From contig OZ022259.1 in the NCBI GenBank assembly GCA_963978905.1, positions 23,720,068 to 23,784,067 on the forward strand: a DNA stretch of 64,000 nt. Reading direction: 5' to 3'. A program made the translations under genes and the position numbers. The stretch comes from Trichostrongylus colubriformis (Eukaryota; Nematoda; Chromadorea; Rhabditida; Trichostrongylidae). Shown here in pieces: positions 42,990-55,011 of the stretch. The stretch's first letter is position 1. The number at the start of each line of letters is the position of its first letter. The notes under the pieces were generated by a model. The model saw nothing but the letters and a program-made list of their open reading frames with translations. It was not told where the DNA came from and searched no databases.

Positions 42990-43360
42990 CGCACCAGGAC
43001 ATTGCTTTGAAATCAGACTGTTTGGATAGGTGCAAGGCTCCATGCTTACAGGATAAGGTACATGGGGAGTCGTGGATTTTCGACAGGGGGTTGTATTTGA
43101 CCGGAAAGGAAGGGGGACAAACCTGCAGAGGTCAGCAATTAGCCTTGAAGTCTGGCCCTTCATTAAGCAGATAGGAAGAAGAGCATTTCACAGCACAATC
43201 CGTTTGAGAAAATGTTTAATTAACATCTTTTTGCTTCGGGTATTGAAGAGGTCGAAAAAGGGGTGGGGGTCGTATTTGATTACAGTCAGGGGGGGGGTAG
43301 CCCTGAAGCGGCTATTTTCCTCCACACCTGGGAGTGCCCTGTACGGGACACTTCTATAAA
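42990..43360. repeat. Dispersed repeat I, copy 1
   Basis: GGGTTGTATTTGACCGGAAA, GAGGTCAGCAATTAGCCTTG, AAGCAGATAGGAAGAAGAGC and CACACCTGGGAGTGCCCT correspond in order to 50030-50320. Confidence 0.6.
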
Positions 43361-43619
43361 AGGTCTTCACCAGCTAGCTTATCAAAAGAGGTGACTGTCT
43401 GCGCTCCTTAGGATGGATTCGATACTGAAGGTCGAAATAGCTTCAGAATACGGCCATACCATCGTCGTAGAATCCACTGGACATAGAGCGTGTTTCTTAA
43501 ACAAACCGGAAAGGGTACGGAATAAGGGAAACAGTTAAAAGGGTAACCGGTAACAAAACTTGGGTTGAAAAGCGCAATATTGTTGCTTGATCCGCGATCT
43601 CCCGCTTATCTTCGCAAAC

Positions 43620-44030
43620 TGCACACATAACCTTTCAGAGCTGCCCGCTGTAGGAGACGGGCCACAGGCTACCGTAATTGTCATTTGTTGTCACGTAGAG
43701 CGTATTTAATTCATGATGATGTGAAACAAACGAAAACAACAACAAACAGATGAAGCAATGAAAGGGAGAGTAAACGAGAGAATTGGAATAGAAAGGTGAT
43801 CATGAAATCAAAATGAAGCTATCAAAAAGAATAATCTCATTTCTACAGAACACTTGGAGGGAATTACAAATTTTGACATCACAATTGCGCCTGGCAGGAT
43901 GCCAAGCGTCGTATGAGTAATTGTGACAGTATGACCGAACTGCAAGTAATCACCGTAAACCAAATTGCCGCTCCAGATGCATAAAGGACGATCTAGTTTT
44001 GAGGATGAAGGGTTCATGGTTTGTCACCCG
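43620..44030. repeat. Dispersed repeat K, copy 1
   Basis: CTGCCCGCTGTAGGAGACGG, GTCATTTGTTGTCACGTAGA, GCAATGAAAGGGAGAG and the region to CAAGTAATCACCGTAAACC correspond to 56190-56540. A minus frame (43808-44017, MNPSSSKLDRPLCIWSGNLV) lies inside and is probably element-derived. Confidence 0.5.
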
Positions 44031-45694
44031 ATTTATCCTATCCAGCATATTTATTCAATTGTTTTCGAGCTACGGCATATGTACCTACTTATGGAGGACA
44101 GTATAAGCTTTATATAACGAGCTAATTGAGTTTTAAAATTCGTTTTCTTTCGCTTCACTGACAAATCCTCCTGGCAAAAGAGTTCGGACAATATGATTTT
44201 GCGGCCGTGAGGTCTTAACTGCTATTTCCTTATTATTTGGCTCGAGCAACTTTGAACACACGGGGTTCAATGAGCACTAGAACTGCAAATGGAATACAAA
44301 AAGGTGCTTATGATATATTTCAGCACCAGTTGAGGTCCTGAAAAGATTATATTCGAATGTTTTGAAAACCATACTTCGAGAAAAAAGTCCTATCTGTCTC
44401 GGCAGGCTGAATATCGAGTCTAGAGACCTCCTGTGAATTTTTGGTCTTTCCGTGACTTGTAAAAGTTTGTCTAAAATCTAGCTCTCAATGGAAATGGTTC
44501 CCGTGTAGCTATACCGCTGCCTACCTCACTCCATTTGACACCCCGGTCAGTATTTTGAAAGAAAGCAGTTAAACTGCCATTAATATAGCCTCACGAAACA
44601 GTTAATCCCATCTGTCACAATAATTCTACAGTAACCCAAATTCCGCCGAAATTTACGCAGTGCATGGTTTTAGGAATTCGGCTCTTTTTTCTGGCGAGTA
44701 GCTTGATGTTTTTAGCCTTGAGTTGCCTGTAACCACACTGGCTATGAGCAACCACAGTAAGACCCCTAGAACTCCTGACTGACTAAAGTGATAAGGATAA
44801 GAAGTGAGAACTTGGAGCAACTGAATGATTACGATGACGGTAAAGAGAACATGAAGCGATCAATATCTCCCCACTGACAACCGTCGGCGACTCGTCGTCG
44901 TCAGCGGAGGCGGCGGCCTCGTACGCGTCCGGTGATAAGACGGTGATGGGGAAGTGGTGTAGGTGAATGAACTAAACGGGAATTAACTGCCGGACAGACA
45001 CTTGCCGTCTGCGAAATATCGATCCTCGATTGAGTTATCTTGGAAGTCCTGTAGAATCAGTAGTAACCCATTCAGTAAATTCAATAACGGCTAAAAAAAG
45101 CAGTGTTGATTGGTTTTTACCGTAATCCCCCGTTGACGGATTGGAAATCATTGCATTAAATTTGTAAATACAAAGAAATCATATCTCTCGGCTTTGGTCA
45201 GCCCTATGATTGCACCACGTATTCATTCTCCATTCAGAACAACCACGTAATCGTTTCCATTCAGAACATGGTAGTGATAAATTAGTAAACAAATAAATAA
45301 TAATGTTCATAATTATTTGTTTTGGGTGGGGTCTTTTCTAGTTTGGAATGAAATGATGAATAACAACACTGTTTTTCTATATCTTTATTGTAATTTTTGC
45401 ATTGCAATTTTTAAGATAATAAAAAAAGATGAACGGAAACATAGTGAATTCACAAGCGGTTGAATAGTGATTAAATATTTATGTACTTATCACAGTATAT
45501 TTATGTAACTTGGCACCCTTCTGTTAGGATAATCGCAAAATTCATGCTGTAAGGCCAAGTACTGCAAGGAATTCTACGATGCCCTTTTTTGAATTGCCTT
45601 TAGTAGCTCACCTGAACTGATTTTACCAGGCTTTTCGCTAACAAATACTTGCTCTTGATCGCCGTGTACTACAATTAAATAAGTTGATAAATTG
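44031..45694. other. No supported gene; GC-rich island at 44880-45010
   Basis: Around 44900 the sequence becomes GC-rich (GTCGTCGTCAGCGGAGGCGG), with protein-like frames on both strands, so strand cannot be decided. Possible small exon reading LEQLNDYDDG before GACG|GTAAAG near 44840. Nothing firm. Confidence 0.3.
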
Positions 45695-46203
45695 ATGGAT
45701 TCAAAACCCAACTATCTGACATTTCAGATCGACAAATCAAAAAAGCTTCTGCTATTGTATTGCTACTCTCAATATCTGGATACCACGGGTACTTTTAAAA
45801 AAATTGAGATCATTAAAAAAATCGAAATGTTCAATGAAAAAGGCTGGAACTTCAGAGATGAACGAATTAAAAGCATAAAAGCACAATGGAGACAATGGCG
45901 TGTGGTGGACGTAATGAGGCTCGAGTCAAACGCCGTCGTCGTCAAGTGCGCAAGCAAACTTTGGTGGCCGAACGCGACGCCGGTATTCGATAAGATTACC
46001 CAGCCACTAAGAAGTGCTCAACGTCAACAACAAACGCCTAATGTATGTTCAGGTATGTATACCGCAAGAAACACTGGAATTATGGAAACTTCCCTATAAC
46101 ACATAACGTATCCAAGCTATTTTCACCGCTTCTGACTGTACGGCCAGACGCTTTCATCCACTATTCAAACCCATGTAGCGGACAGTCATCGATCCCTTTT
46201 TAG
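45695..46203 (+). CDS. Two-exon gene, 137 aa, basic protein of unknown family
   Basis: ATG at 45695, exon 1 to 46052 (donor TCAG|GTATGT), exon 2 from 46148 (acceptor ACGGCCAG) to TAG at 46203; the phase 1 junction is in frame. The sequence is lysine/arginine-rich with three tryptophans in the middle (NEKGWNFRDERIKSIKAQWR, QWRVVDV) and a VVKCASKLWWPNATPVFDK segment. The Trp spacing hints at a small helical DNA-binding fold (MADF or Myb-like), but this is only a guess. An ATTTCAG at 45727 inside the frame could mean that exon 1 starts there instead. A minus frame (46154-46357) overlaps exon 2. Confidence 0.4.
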
Positions 46204-46776
46204 CGAAGGAAATGTAATAGAAATTGACAAAGAAAGGCCGACGGAAAAAATTGAAATCGTTCATGTTAATTATTTCAGAAGGGTAATAATGCATAGTGAC
46301 GCCAGGTGGGGCGAAGCTTTCAGGTCTACCTTGCTCTGAAGCATTATATTCTTGCATGGCAAATCCTTTTGAAAGAAGGTATTGTGGGGGACATTCCGTG
46401 ATTTTTTCGCTATGATAACTGCATTGCTCCCACTACTTCAACTGGTATCAACTGGTATTATGAAAGTGACATGGACAGCGAAAAATCGAAAGAACAATTA
46501 AATAGCAAACGGAGAAGACGGTAACGTCCCTCAACTTCACCCAACCCAAATGTACACATCTTGTGGTCTGATTTGAACAACCAGTTAAGTTAATGCAGTT
46601 TGAAGTTGGCAAGTCTCCAATTCTACGAGTGCGCAGAATGGAAACAAGGCGCCCTTCATTTCTAGTTAATGCAGGGACAGCACTACAGAGCTAAAGAAAA
46701 ATTCTTCAAGGTGTATCTCAGGCAAGACCTCGCAAGAACTCTTTGGAAGTAAAATCAAGCTACCTTCTACATATTA
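46204..46776. other. No firm gene; minus-strand frame
   Basis: The minus frame 46154-46357 (MQEYNASEQGRPESFAPPGV...) looks coding but has no confirmed splice partner. Confidence 0.3.
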
Positions 46777-46912
46777 TAGGGTGATCCATAAAGAATGCAA
46801 CACGGTTTTTACGTTGTAACTTTTTTTTAAATAGGCGTAACTTCGAGCACATTTGTGCAAACTCAACCTAAACCTTCACTCAACATAGTCAACGGTATAT
46901 ATTTGATTTTTA

Positions 46913-48169
46913 CTAGGTTGTTGCAAAATTAATTTCGGAAATGGATCGCATACTTCAAACTACTATAACTCAGCTTAAACACAAGTTTATTAATCGAAGT
47001 AAAAACCATCAGAATCTACACACTTTTGCCAACGAATAGGCAATAAATCTAAGCCTTCACTATAAAAACTACTATCACGAGAATCAACGAAGTCAAGGAA
47101 GGCACATTCAACATCGTCTAAACTAGTAAATTGTTTCTGACGCAGATGTGATAGTCTGTTGGGGAAAGGTCGGGAGAATACGCTGGGTGAGGGAGAACTT
47201 CTATACCCAAGTGGGTCAATTTTTGCCGAGTGATTTGTGAGGTGTGTGGCCTTGCGTTGTCCTGCAACAGGATCGGCCCTCCTCTATTCACCACCGCCGG
47301 CCACAATTTTTGCAACTTCCTATACATTTGCTCCAGATCACAACAGCAAGACTCTGCTGTGACTGGCTGACCAGGTTGCAAGAAACTGTAATGGATTACA
47401 CTTTTACAACACCACCACACAGTAATCATAACCTTTTTAGGGTGAAGGTCGGGTTTAGGAAAAGTTTTTGGAGGAGCATCCTTATCTACCCAGACTAATC
47501 CCCGCTTCCTGTTATCATAAAGAACCCATTTTTCATCTACAGTTATGATACGGTTTACAAATGGCTCATTTTTGTGGCGAACTAGGAGATTAGAGCAGGT
47601 GTCGAAACGTGCCAGACGCTGCTCATCGGTCAGGTCATGAGGCACCCACTTCGACATCTTCTTCACCTTGCCGATTGTCAGCAAATGTCTGGCCACTGTA
47701 GAGTAATGTACGCCTGGGTCTTCTGCTAACGTACGAGTATTCGACTCCGGATTTGCTTCGACGGCTCTCCTTAAATCTTGATCATTAAGCGATGACCTGC
47801 GGCCGCGACCCGACTTCTCTTTGAGATCAAAATCGCCAGAAGCTTTTAAACCAGAGCTCCACTGTTCGTTCGCAAGGACAATTCGTCCCAAAAACACTGC
47901 TGAGATTACGAGCTGCCTCCGCTGCGGAGTGTTCCAATTTAAACTCATAAAGCATGATGACTCGATAGTCGCGTCGGCTCATGATTATACGCAGCCCTGG
48001 AAAAGGCCGGCTGGAAAACTTAGAGCGACATTCATAGAAGTTTCTGAAAGAGCAGAAAAAAACCCACCAAATGGTATGCCTGGCGTTCCTTGGGATGGAA
48101 TAGTTCAGGGTAAAAAATCTACTTATTTATACATACCTTGAAACCGAAATTAATTTTGCAACGACCTAA
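46913..48169 (-). mobile_element. Mariner element, nearly full length (Hsmar1/bandit type)
   Basis: 25-bp terminal repeats beginning CTAGGTYGTTGCAAAATTAA differ by one base, with TA at 46911-46912 and 48170-48171. The terminal repeats and transposase resemble the human Hsmar1 and hookworm bandit group (established families; similarity judged by eye). Total 1,257 bp. It is inserted in the older element above. Confidence 0.9.
46990..47982 (-). pseudogene. Mariner transposase, frameshifted
   Basis: Coding spans from ATG at 47982 to TAA at 46990 (about 330 codons). The HTH N-terminus (MLYEFKLEHSAAEAARNL) is in one frame down to about 47840, where a small indel shifts into the main frame (47948-47118), which carries GKVKKMSKWVPHDLT, the catalytic regions ITVDEKWVLYDN, LLQDNARPHTS and YSPDLSPTDYH (the three aspartates of D,D34D are intact). 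Just after the last motif about 22-25 bases are missing, shifting the frame again; the C-terminus (RQKQFTSLDDVECAF...RWQKCVD) continues in the third frame. So the copy is inactive but young-looking. Confidence 0.9.
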
Positions 48170-48564
48170 TACTTCTTTCACTGCGATTGCCAAGCAAATA
48201 ATCTTCGACTAAATTTTAGCCGAGGGCCGCATAGTACCCTGTGATGTAATTTTTCACTTTGTGGTACCTCTAACGCTTCCAGGTATCTTTTACTATTCCT
48301 TTATTCAATGCCGAGTCAATTGTGAGCTGTTCAACTTCTGATGAAAAACGATACTTTTGAGAAAATTTCGGTCCTGCTCAGCCGCAGATTAGTAATTTTG
48401 TTGAGTCCTGAACTGCTATACGAACAATGAGCTGTGAAAATCAGTGATTATATTGCAAAGACATTGTATTAGGCTCTGATATACTCAACCCTTGTAAATC
48501 TTGAATAGACCAAAAGAAATAGGGTGTAGCGCACAATTTGTTGCACGAATTATGGATCACCCTG

Positions 48565-48989
48565 TAAAAAAGTAATGTGAAATATTACATATCTGCGTAT
48601 ATACAGTTCTGTGCATAATGATACAGCCACTTAAAAATTGACTAAAAATTTTCCTAGTTTGCGGAGGATTCGGAAAAACTAAGTGAAAAAGGTAGCCAGT
48701 GCTGTCGTGCATTTGCGCATCAATAGCAAATTCCAGCTTTTGTTTCGGATATGCCTCTTTTCCCACTCTGCAAAATGATGCAGCCACCTCATATTTCGCT
48801 TTTGACCCCTCCCCTTGTAGAAGCTGTATTGTAGTTGTAGTATCTCCCCTTTCTGGTGAAGGCTGAATGAAAACTGCTACCTGTTCCAGAAGAAGATTAA
48901 TTTAGCTTAGAATAAGACCTGGAGATGTCCGAATGTCAGATCGTGCGAAAGTCTTCAATAATTCAACAAAAACTCTACACGTTGTGAAA
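48565..48989. other. No gene recognised
   Basis: A minus frame (48557-48787) has no support. Nothing else. Confidence 0.35.
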
Positions 48990-49727
48990 TCAGAAGAAAT
49001 AACGAAGGCCATCCTTAGCCTCATGATAGAAACAGCGTTTTTTGGCATTTTGAAACTCAAGTTTTACTAGATCACGCTCGGGAGTAAGATCTCCGCTGGA
49101 GCTTGATGTGTCAACGAAGACTGCTTTTGGGTCCTGAAGAAGTGCAAGCTCATTTCTAGGCAAAATAATGAGAAAGATATTGTTCGAAGCCCTAGGATAT
49201 AGCGAAAACCAGACTTTAAAGAGAATGAGAGCGGATTGAATCAAGGTGGCTGATACGTCCTGGAGTCTGCACTCCTTTCTCTTATCGTTTTTCTCGAACT
49301 TGTTCTTTCTGATGAAAAAAGTTCAGCTATGACGGCCCGGACGACTATTGGCATCATCGCATGAGGGACAGACTTCAGTTTTTGGAAAGCACTTCAAAGA
49401 GGGAGGTGTCATGGTGTGCGGTCGAGTAACTTTCTATTTTGTTTCGTTCTCGAGAGGATGAACTATCCGATTACTGAGTCTTCGTGCGTTTTACCCTTCT
49501 CTCGTCGTGCGTTTCGAATTCTCCACCAGAATCTTGTTCTCATGCAATTTAGCTATTTGATGGCTAGTGTAGCACCCGATTCATGGTGAAGCCGTTGTCG
49601 GATGAACCTCTTGACCTGGATGACGGGCAAGCTCGACCTTTATCTGATGGAGAAATCGTTGGAGTCCTTGCTGAAGCGAATTTGTGCCCGGAGAAGCCAC
49701 TCTGGAGGAGCTGGGGGTTTAAACAGA
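48990..49727 (-). CDS. Three-exon C-terminal part of a Ser/Arg-rich protein
   Basis: Exons in order: 49638-49727, 49257-49308, 48990-49155 (ends TGA). Splice sites: acceptor CTTCACTCACAG, donor AAAG|GTCGAG; acceptor TTTTTTCATCAG, donor GAC|GTATCA; acceptor TTGCCTAG. Phases 1,1,2 chain in frame. Peptides: QLLQSGFSGHKFASARTPTI, SPSDKERTSSRKTIRERSAD, NELALLQDPKAVFVDTSSSS and LVKLEFQNAKKRCFYHEAKD. RTPTISP and RTSSRK look like kinase targets in a disordered tail. A further upstream exon is likely near 49950-50040 (HNDKVTYELYKNSADRVIRK, phase 1 donor). Plus-strand frames over the same DNA (for example 49583, MVKPLSDEPLDLDDG) are judged shadows. Family unknown. Confidence 0.5.
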
Positions 49728-49939
49728 CTGTGAGTGAAGAACAGCACCATGTGAACTAAAAACATTTTGGAAAACTGCATGTAGGTTTGTTGTTTCTTCG
49801 TTTTTGAATGCTTTGATCTGTTCAGTGGCAGCATCATTTCGCAGAATAGTGAATTCAGCATTTTCAAAACAAATGGAAAGAAATGCTTTTTGTGGTTTTC
49901 TGCTGAAATTTGGTGTTGGTGCGTTAACAACTGTGGCTA

Positions 49940-50040
49940 CTCTTTTTACTCGGAGAGTTTTTTCTAATCACTCTGTCAGCAGAGTTTTTGTACAACTCAT
50001 AGGTGACTTTATCATTATGCAGAGCCAGGATACACCGGGA
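49940..50040 (-). CDS. Possible upstream exon of the Ser/Arg-rich gene
   Basis: Minus strand reads LHNDKVTYELYKNSADRVIR then KNSPSKK; donors CCGA|GTAAAA and AAGA|GTAGCC would both give phase 1, compatible with the next exon at 49727. The 5' boundary is unclear because repeat I begins close by. Confidence 0.35.
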
Positions 50041-50320
50041 ACCGAAGATTCCTTGACAAGGGGTCTTATTTGGCCGGACAGGAGGGGGTCATACCTACTG
50101 AGGTCAGCGATAAGCACTGGAGGCTGAACTTTTTTAGGCAGATAAAACGTAGTATTTTTCAGCGAACCGCGTGAGGAAATGTGAAATAAATATCTTTTAG
50201 CTTCAGATAAGAGGTATTGTAGAGATCAAAGAAAGGGGGAGGGGGACGTATGCAGTCCTTGCGGAGAGGAGGGGGTCGTAATAGAGCATTTCCTCGACAC
50301 CTGATAGTGCCCTAACAAAG
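50030..50320. repeat. Dispersed repeat I, copy 2
   Basis: GGGTCTTATTTGGCCGGACA, GAGGTCAGCGATAAGCACTG and TTTAGCTTCAGATAAGAGG correspond to 42990-43360. Confidence 0.55.
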
Positions 50321-51047
50321 CTCTTCACAGTAGTAATAGGCAATATATAGAAATGATTTCTTGATATAAGTTTGGAAAAAAATAATGTAAAGTGATGAAA
50401 TACGTATAAATTTGAACTGCACTATAACTAACCGAATTTGACAATACTTGTACAGATTATTCAGATTACTCCGCATGCGGGCATTTTACAGCTGCGGAAA
50501 AGCCCTTAAAGATGTAAGTAGCGACCGATTGTATAAAACACATCCGTCAAGGTTACTGTAAAGTGCAAGGTGAATGCACACTGTGCAGAGCCTGTTTTTC
50601 TTCTTATAGCTGTCGATTAAGTCCCATTCAATCAGAAGCACCATAAACAAGGAGAACGCAATTAATTGGTGATGTTGTCTCGAGTAAGATAGCAGATGGT
50701 TCAAGTTTAGGGTGCTTCCGGCGGTCAAAAAAGCCCGTTTTGTTCTAGCCTCACTCTGCCGTGTCATAGTATTTACAATCCGCATCTTCTATATGGTGTA
50801 CGATACATGCTAAAGCGAAAAGCGAACGGTCAGGAAAAATTCCTGCCTCCCCTTACCACCCACCTGATCAGCTGGGAAGCTGCAGTTACTTAGAAGGCGG
50901 TCAAATAGCCCATTCCCCTTCTGCGTCCAGTACTCGATTAGGTTGAAGAGTGGTATGCAACAGGGAAAGGGAATTTATGTATGGACATAAATATCTCCAT
51001 GGCTCAAAAACAGTGTCAGACCTAGGGTCACAATATTATAAGTTCAG
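50321..51047. other. No firm gene
   Basis: The minus frame 50486-50785 (99 codons, one hydrophobic stretch) overlaps a possible plus exon ending AAAGAT|GTAAGT at 50513. Strand undecided. Confidence 0.3.
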
Positions 51048-51200
51048 AAAGACGAACAATGGTATACCGTAATCAACTTTGTTCCCAGTCAACATACTCA
51101 AGCCACATGGATTCAAAATGCTGCTGGATATTCCCGATTAACACAGGATCAGATAAAAATAAAGGATTATGAGAAAAAGAACAAAGCCAGAACTTGTTGA
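51048..51200 (+). CDS. Terminal exon, unknown protein
   Basis: After acceptor ATAAGTTCAG, 51 codons (phase 0) run to TGA: KDEQWYTVINFVPSQHTQAT, WIQNAAGYSRLTQDQIKIKD, YEKKNKARTC. Protein-like composition with a lysine-rich tail; AATAAA at about 51407 could serve as polyadenylation signal. An upstream exon ending at AAAGAT|GTAAGT (50513, phase 0) would be compatible. No family recognised. Confidence 0.4.
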   Translation, partial: KDEQWYTVINFVPSQHTQATWIQNAAGYSRLTQDQIKIKDYEKKNKARTC

Positions 51201-53769
51201 GAATACTTTGGCTTGTTGAGGCATATCAGCCGCACTTACACAAATATTGAAAATTATTTGACGCTAATATCAAACATGGAGCGCACACATGTGATGATGG
51301 TATACCATCTCGGTACTTTCTAACTTGTAATCTTTCTCAGAGGTACAACATGGACTAGATGGCTATCCTTACAGGCAAAGTCGGCAATGATTTTTCGTCA
51401 GTGTGAAAATAAAATAGTTGTTAGAGTTTTCGAAGTCTTGAATTTTAAAAACAACGATAACCTCATCCTTCTTGATTTGATTTAATTTATATTTTAATTT
51501 ATGATTTCGAAATTTATTCCAATTTATTTACCCTATTTAATTCATTTTGATTTATAATTTCAGAGACAACGATTCAAAAACAGCGATAAATTAATTAAAT
51601 AAATAAAATTTAAGTAAATTAATGCTGTGATAAAGAGGGCGGAGGGGGGGGGGGGAGAAATTCCAAAAGCTCAACCGTAGCGTGCCTTTACATGAACAGA
51701 ACCAGGATCATATAATACATGGGAGGACATCTACCGTACGTTATTGACACATGGAAAGGTATGATATTCTCACACTCGACAACTTCCCCCCCCCCAAATA
51801 CCCTTGCTCTGGAAGAATTTTGAAAGTTTGCGCGGTTTTGGCAAACGAAATCAATCCAAATTAATCAAGTAATCAAGATTAAGTGGGGTCCATAGGTCCA
51901 TAGGAGCACTGAAATCAGCAGAGACAGGAGGGAACCTCTTGTAGGAGGTCGTGATTGTGAGCTTTTACGGAAAGATGAATGTACAGTAAGGTGGACAACC
52001 GTTACGCGGTATCGTGTGGGATTGAGTTAGGCCATAACTGTCACCAAATGGCTAGCAATTAAGAAAGACGGCATGAGGCTATGCGGCGGCGGCGAGTAAC
52101 TGACCGTACGGGGGGAAGATCTGATAGGCGCCCGAGATGGCCTTCCATCTAGTCGTACCGCAATTAGGTCACACACCCATACGAAACGTCGTGTTCAACC
52201 TCACGCGCATCACCCGGGCTACTGTAATGAATCATCCAGGCAGCCGTGCAATAAAGATATTCTGAGGATTGTAGGTCCTGAAACGAATGATGGCCAATTG
52301 CAAAACGTGTGTATAGAATTGAACTACGGTACATTGGACGGGTACTATTGGTGTTTGTGGGAAAATCCCATCTTTTCACTCCGCTATGATCCAATTGGCC
52401 ACCATTTTTCAAATTCAGTTTTTCAGGCGGACCCTGCAATTCCTGCCGATTGTAGGCGGAAGAAATTTCTTTGGAAACATTAAATCCAAGTCTGCATGGT
52501 AGAGGAACTAGAGTGTTTCCTGTGACAACTCGACGTCGCTGTTTGGAATTATGGAAGGTCAGCTTCTCTATTGTGTATAATAATTTTTGAGAAGACTATG
52601 TAAGGACATAAGTGGAAAGAGGGCCTTCTGGCATGCAGGATGTCCAAGCTGACGTCCCAGGGATCCTTACCTTACACCAGTTAATAGGATGTGTCTTCTT
52701 TTTGGACTACAACGATTCTGCCCACCTAGTAAACAAATAAAGGGCAAAAATTATAAGTTATTAGAGGTGTTAGTGTTATAAATTAGTTTGTGATTCGTTT
52801 CGCCCCTTTCTCATATGAACCACTAGGTTTTTATAAAGAAATAAACAATTATAAATAAAGAAACCGTGTTCAAAAAGATTTAGGGAGGGGAAAAAGCAAA
52901 AGTTCAAGCTCTGTTTCGCTCGTACCCTAAGACGGAGGTTAAATTTAGAGATAACCCCCCTTCTGTGCTAATCAGTAAAGTGTGAGAGGCACGTTTTATG
53001 CAGTATTTACTTATGTATTTATTCATATATTTTTCTGGTTATTCAGTTAAACTGAGTATAAGCCAATCATTAAAAAAAATAAGTCATGTGAAGTACTAAG
53101 CTATGTTTATATTTATGTACAACGTGTTGTAAATAACCCGCAATAATCACTACTTCATGTGATAATGTCACTAAGAATTTCCAGCAAGGTGTTACTGACC
53201 AGTGGAAGCACATACTATCACTACCGGAAGGCAGTGGTCGTACAGAGACATAGAGGCAGAATTAGAGAAGAGGACACTTTTTTATCAGAGTAGCCCCACC
53301 AGCTCCCATTTTGATGAGGTTGGAGAGGTGATTTCATGTGAACATTCTAATTTACCTAGAAACTTGTGTTGGGGGTGATCTGACCCGTGGAACATCCACT
53401 TACACAAAACTTCATGACGCCGTTACCATGAGGGCTAAATGATCTGGTTGCTGTGACACGAACAATATATGAAATTTTTTACACTCCGGGCCATACGATT
53501 CAAAATGGTGAAGGAGGGACTCGGCAGAGATGAGGCATGAAATGATGATGATGTTACGAATTGCACTATCAGAAGTTGTTGTAATTATTTTTTTTCCAAA
53601 ATGACAGGTAGGACATTGAGTAGGTTGAGGACAATGAGTAAGTTAGTTACAGGATCTGACCGACAATTAGTAATGAGAGCCGTTGGCTTTTTTCCCTCGA
53701 TCAAATGGTCTGTTGCTGCCTTTACTACTGTGTCAAAGGATAGGTACATGCTGGCATAGATTGTCGTTC
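51201..53769. other. Long stretch without a firm gene
   Basis: Candidates are 51341-51487 (plus, after TTTCTCAG; TWTRWLSLQAKSAMIF) and a minus frame 52164-52439 (MYRSSILYTRFAIGHHSFQD...). Neither has a partner exon, and the second has a competing plus frame. AT-rich blocks lie at 51490-51630 and 52730-52860. A G run lies near 51646 and a C run near 51786. Confidence 0.3.
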
Positions 53770-53900
53770 ATCACTGAATTATTTATATATTTTGTTTTAT
53801 TTATTGATGCATGCATAGACGCGCCAGAACGGTAACAGAAATTGAACAACCACTGTAGTTAGTCAAGAAGACGACGGGGCGATCTTAAACTCCTTACAAA
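53770..53900. repeat. Dispersed repeat Q, copy 2
   Basis: TTATTTATTGATGC, GACGCGCCAGAACGGTAACAG and GTTAGTCAAGAAGACGACGG correspond to 27430-27550. Confidence 0.5.
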
Positions 53901-54019
53901 AGTGTTTAAACCAAGGTGAAAGAGCATCGTCAATCTACTGGATAGGTCGAAAAGTAATCAAACCATGACTGATTATTCGAGACACAAAAAAAAATATATT
54001 TATCTTATACTTGTAAAGC

Positions 54020-54178
54020 ATTGTTCAGAGTTCGCGAATCAGGAGGCGATCGCGCGACCTGTACGACTAGCGCGATTCAGGCATATCATCCAGCTAATCG
54101 ATACGTGCATAAATATCTTTCCGTCTGAATCGTGAGAGTCACGTGATCGCCTATTGCAAACTATGAACTATACCCTAG
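54020..54178. repeat. Family G element, copy 4
   Basis: GTTCAGAGTTCGCGAATCAG left, GATCGCCTATTGCAAACTATG right, with GCGATTCAGGCATATCATCC inside. Confidence 0.65.
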
Positions 54179-55011
54179 AGATCATTTTTAATCAAACGCA
54201 CATTATAATTTGTGTTGAAACCTTTCTTTGTCTGTACACATGGAAATCTCATCAATTGTAATTTTCAATGTTTCTCTCACAAAAAGGAGAGGCAGTAAGC
54301 CACTTAATTAATTTTCTGCTCAGACTCACTATAACAAACTTGTTAATAATAACTTTTAAACAAGATAAACAAGCAGTCGGGTGCCAATTGAACTGGTTTG
54401 TCCTCCATCTGGATCGGTTCGATTGGGTAATAGAGTTATCGTCGAGGTGACATCGATCAGAGCTCTCCGTACGGCGCGATGCGATAAGGATGTCGTCCTC
54501 AATGACCTGAACAAGGCCAGTCAGCCAGCCAGCAAGTCGTTTGTGTCGTGTGATGAATGTGCTTCGGGGCCCGATCTACTCACCTCTAAACGCCGACTGG
54601 AACCACGGTATCCATTGAACCACTGTAAAAACGTCTTTGAAGAGCGTCTGAGGAGTTTTTCATGTTGAGTGGGGCAGGCTAGAGATGCCCAGGCTCTATC
54701 TGAAAATAAGTATAAATGGGTTTTCAGGAACGGCTTGGCTAACGAATTACTGGTAAGCATGCAGTTAAAGACACCGGTAAGGGTAAACGCAAACTGACAT
54801 TTATGAACACATGCTCTCTGAAAACAAACCCTCCACTCTAAGAGAGATGTGCAGCGAAACTCGCATCGAAAAGGCACAGCTTGGAGTTTTATCACGACTT
54901 TTCAGCACGACGTGTCGTCCTGCAGTCCTGCAGCCGGGCGAGTTGCCGGTGAAGGTGCGACATTGTTCGCTGCCGGCTGAGTGAGCCTCTCCGCCCTTCT
55001 ACAGTCTATCC
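54179..55011. other. No firm gene; long plus-strand frame
   Basis: The plus frame 54390-54668 (VCPPSGSVRLGNRVIVEVTS..., two CxxC-like pairs) looks coding but has no convincing acceptor. On the minus strand AGTGGTTCAATGGATACC (near 54620) resembles a tRNA box A, without a clear box B. Confidence 0.3.

Larger units (their letters stand above)
46777..48564. mobile_element. Older DNA element with AGGGTGATCCATAA ends, interrupted by mariner
   Basis: The left end AGGGTGATCCATAA..TGCAACA (46778) and the right end TGTTGCACGAATTATGGAT then CACCCT (48538-48563) are inverted repeats of about 25 bp. TA flanks lie at 46775-46776 and 48565-48566. Without the 1,257-bp mariner the element is about 530 bp, non-coding. 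A Tc1/mariner-type MITE is likely from the TA duplication. Confidence 0.7.

Noticed and set aside
49335..50003. Plus-strand exons reading YDGPDDYWHHRMRDRL, MVKPLSDEPLDLDDGQ and RRIVNSAFSKQMERNAF
   Set aside because: Each looks coding, but their phases do not chain and the minus strand has exons with matching phase and better splice sites over the same DNA.
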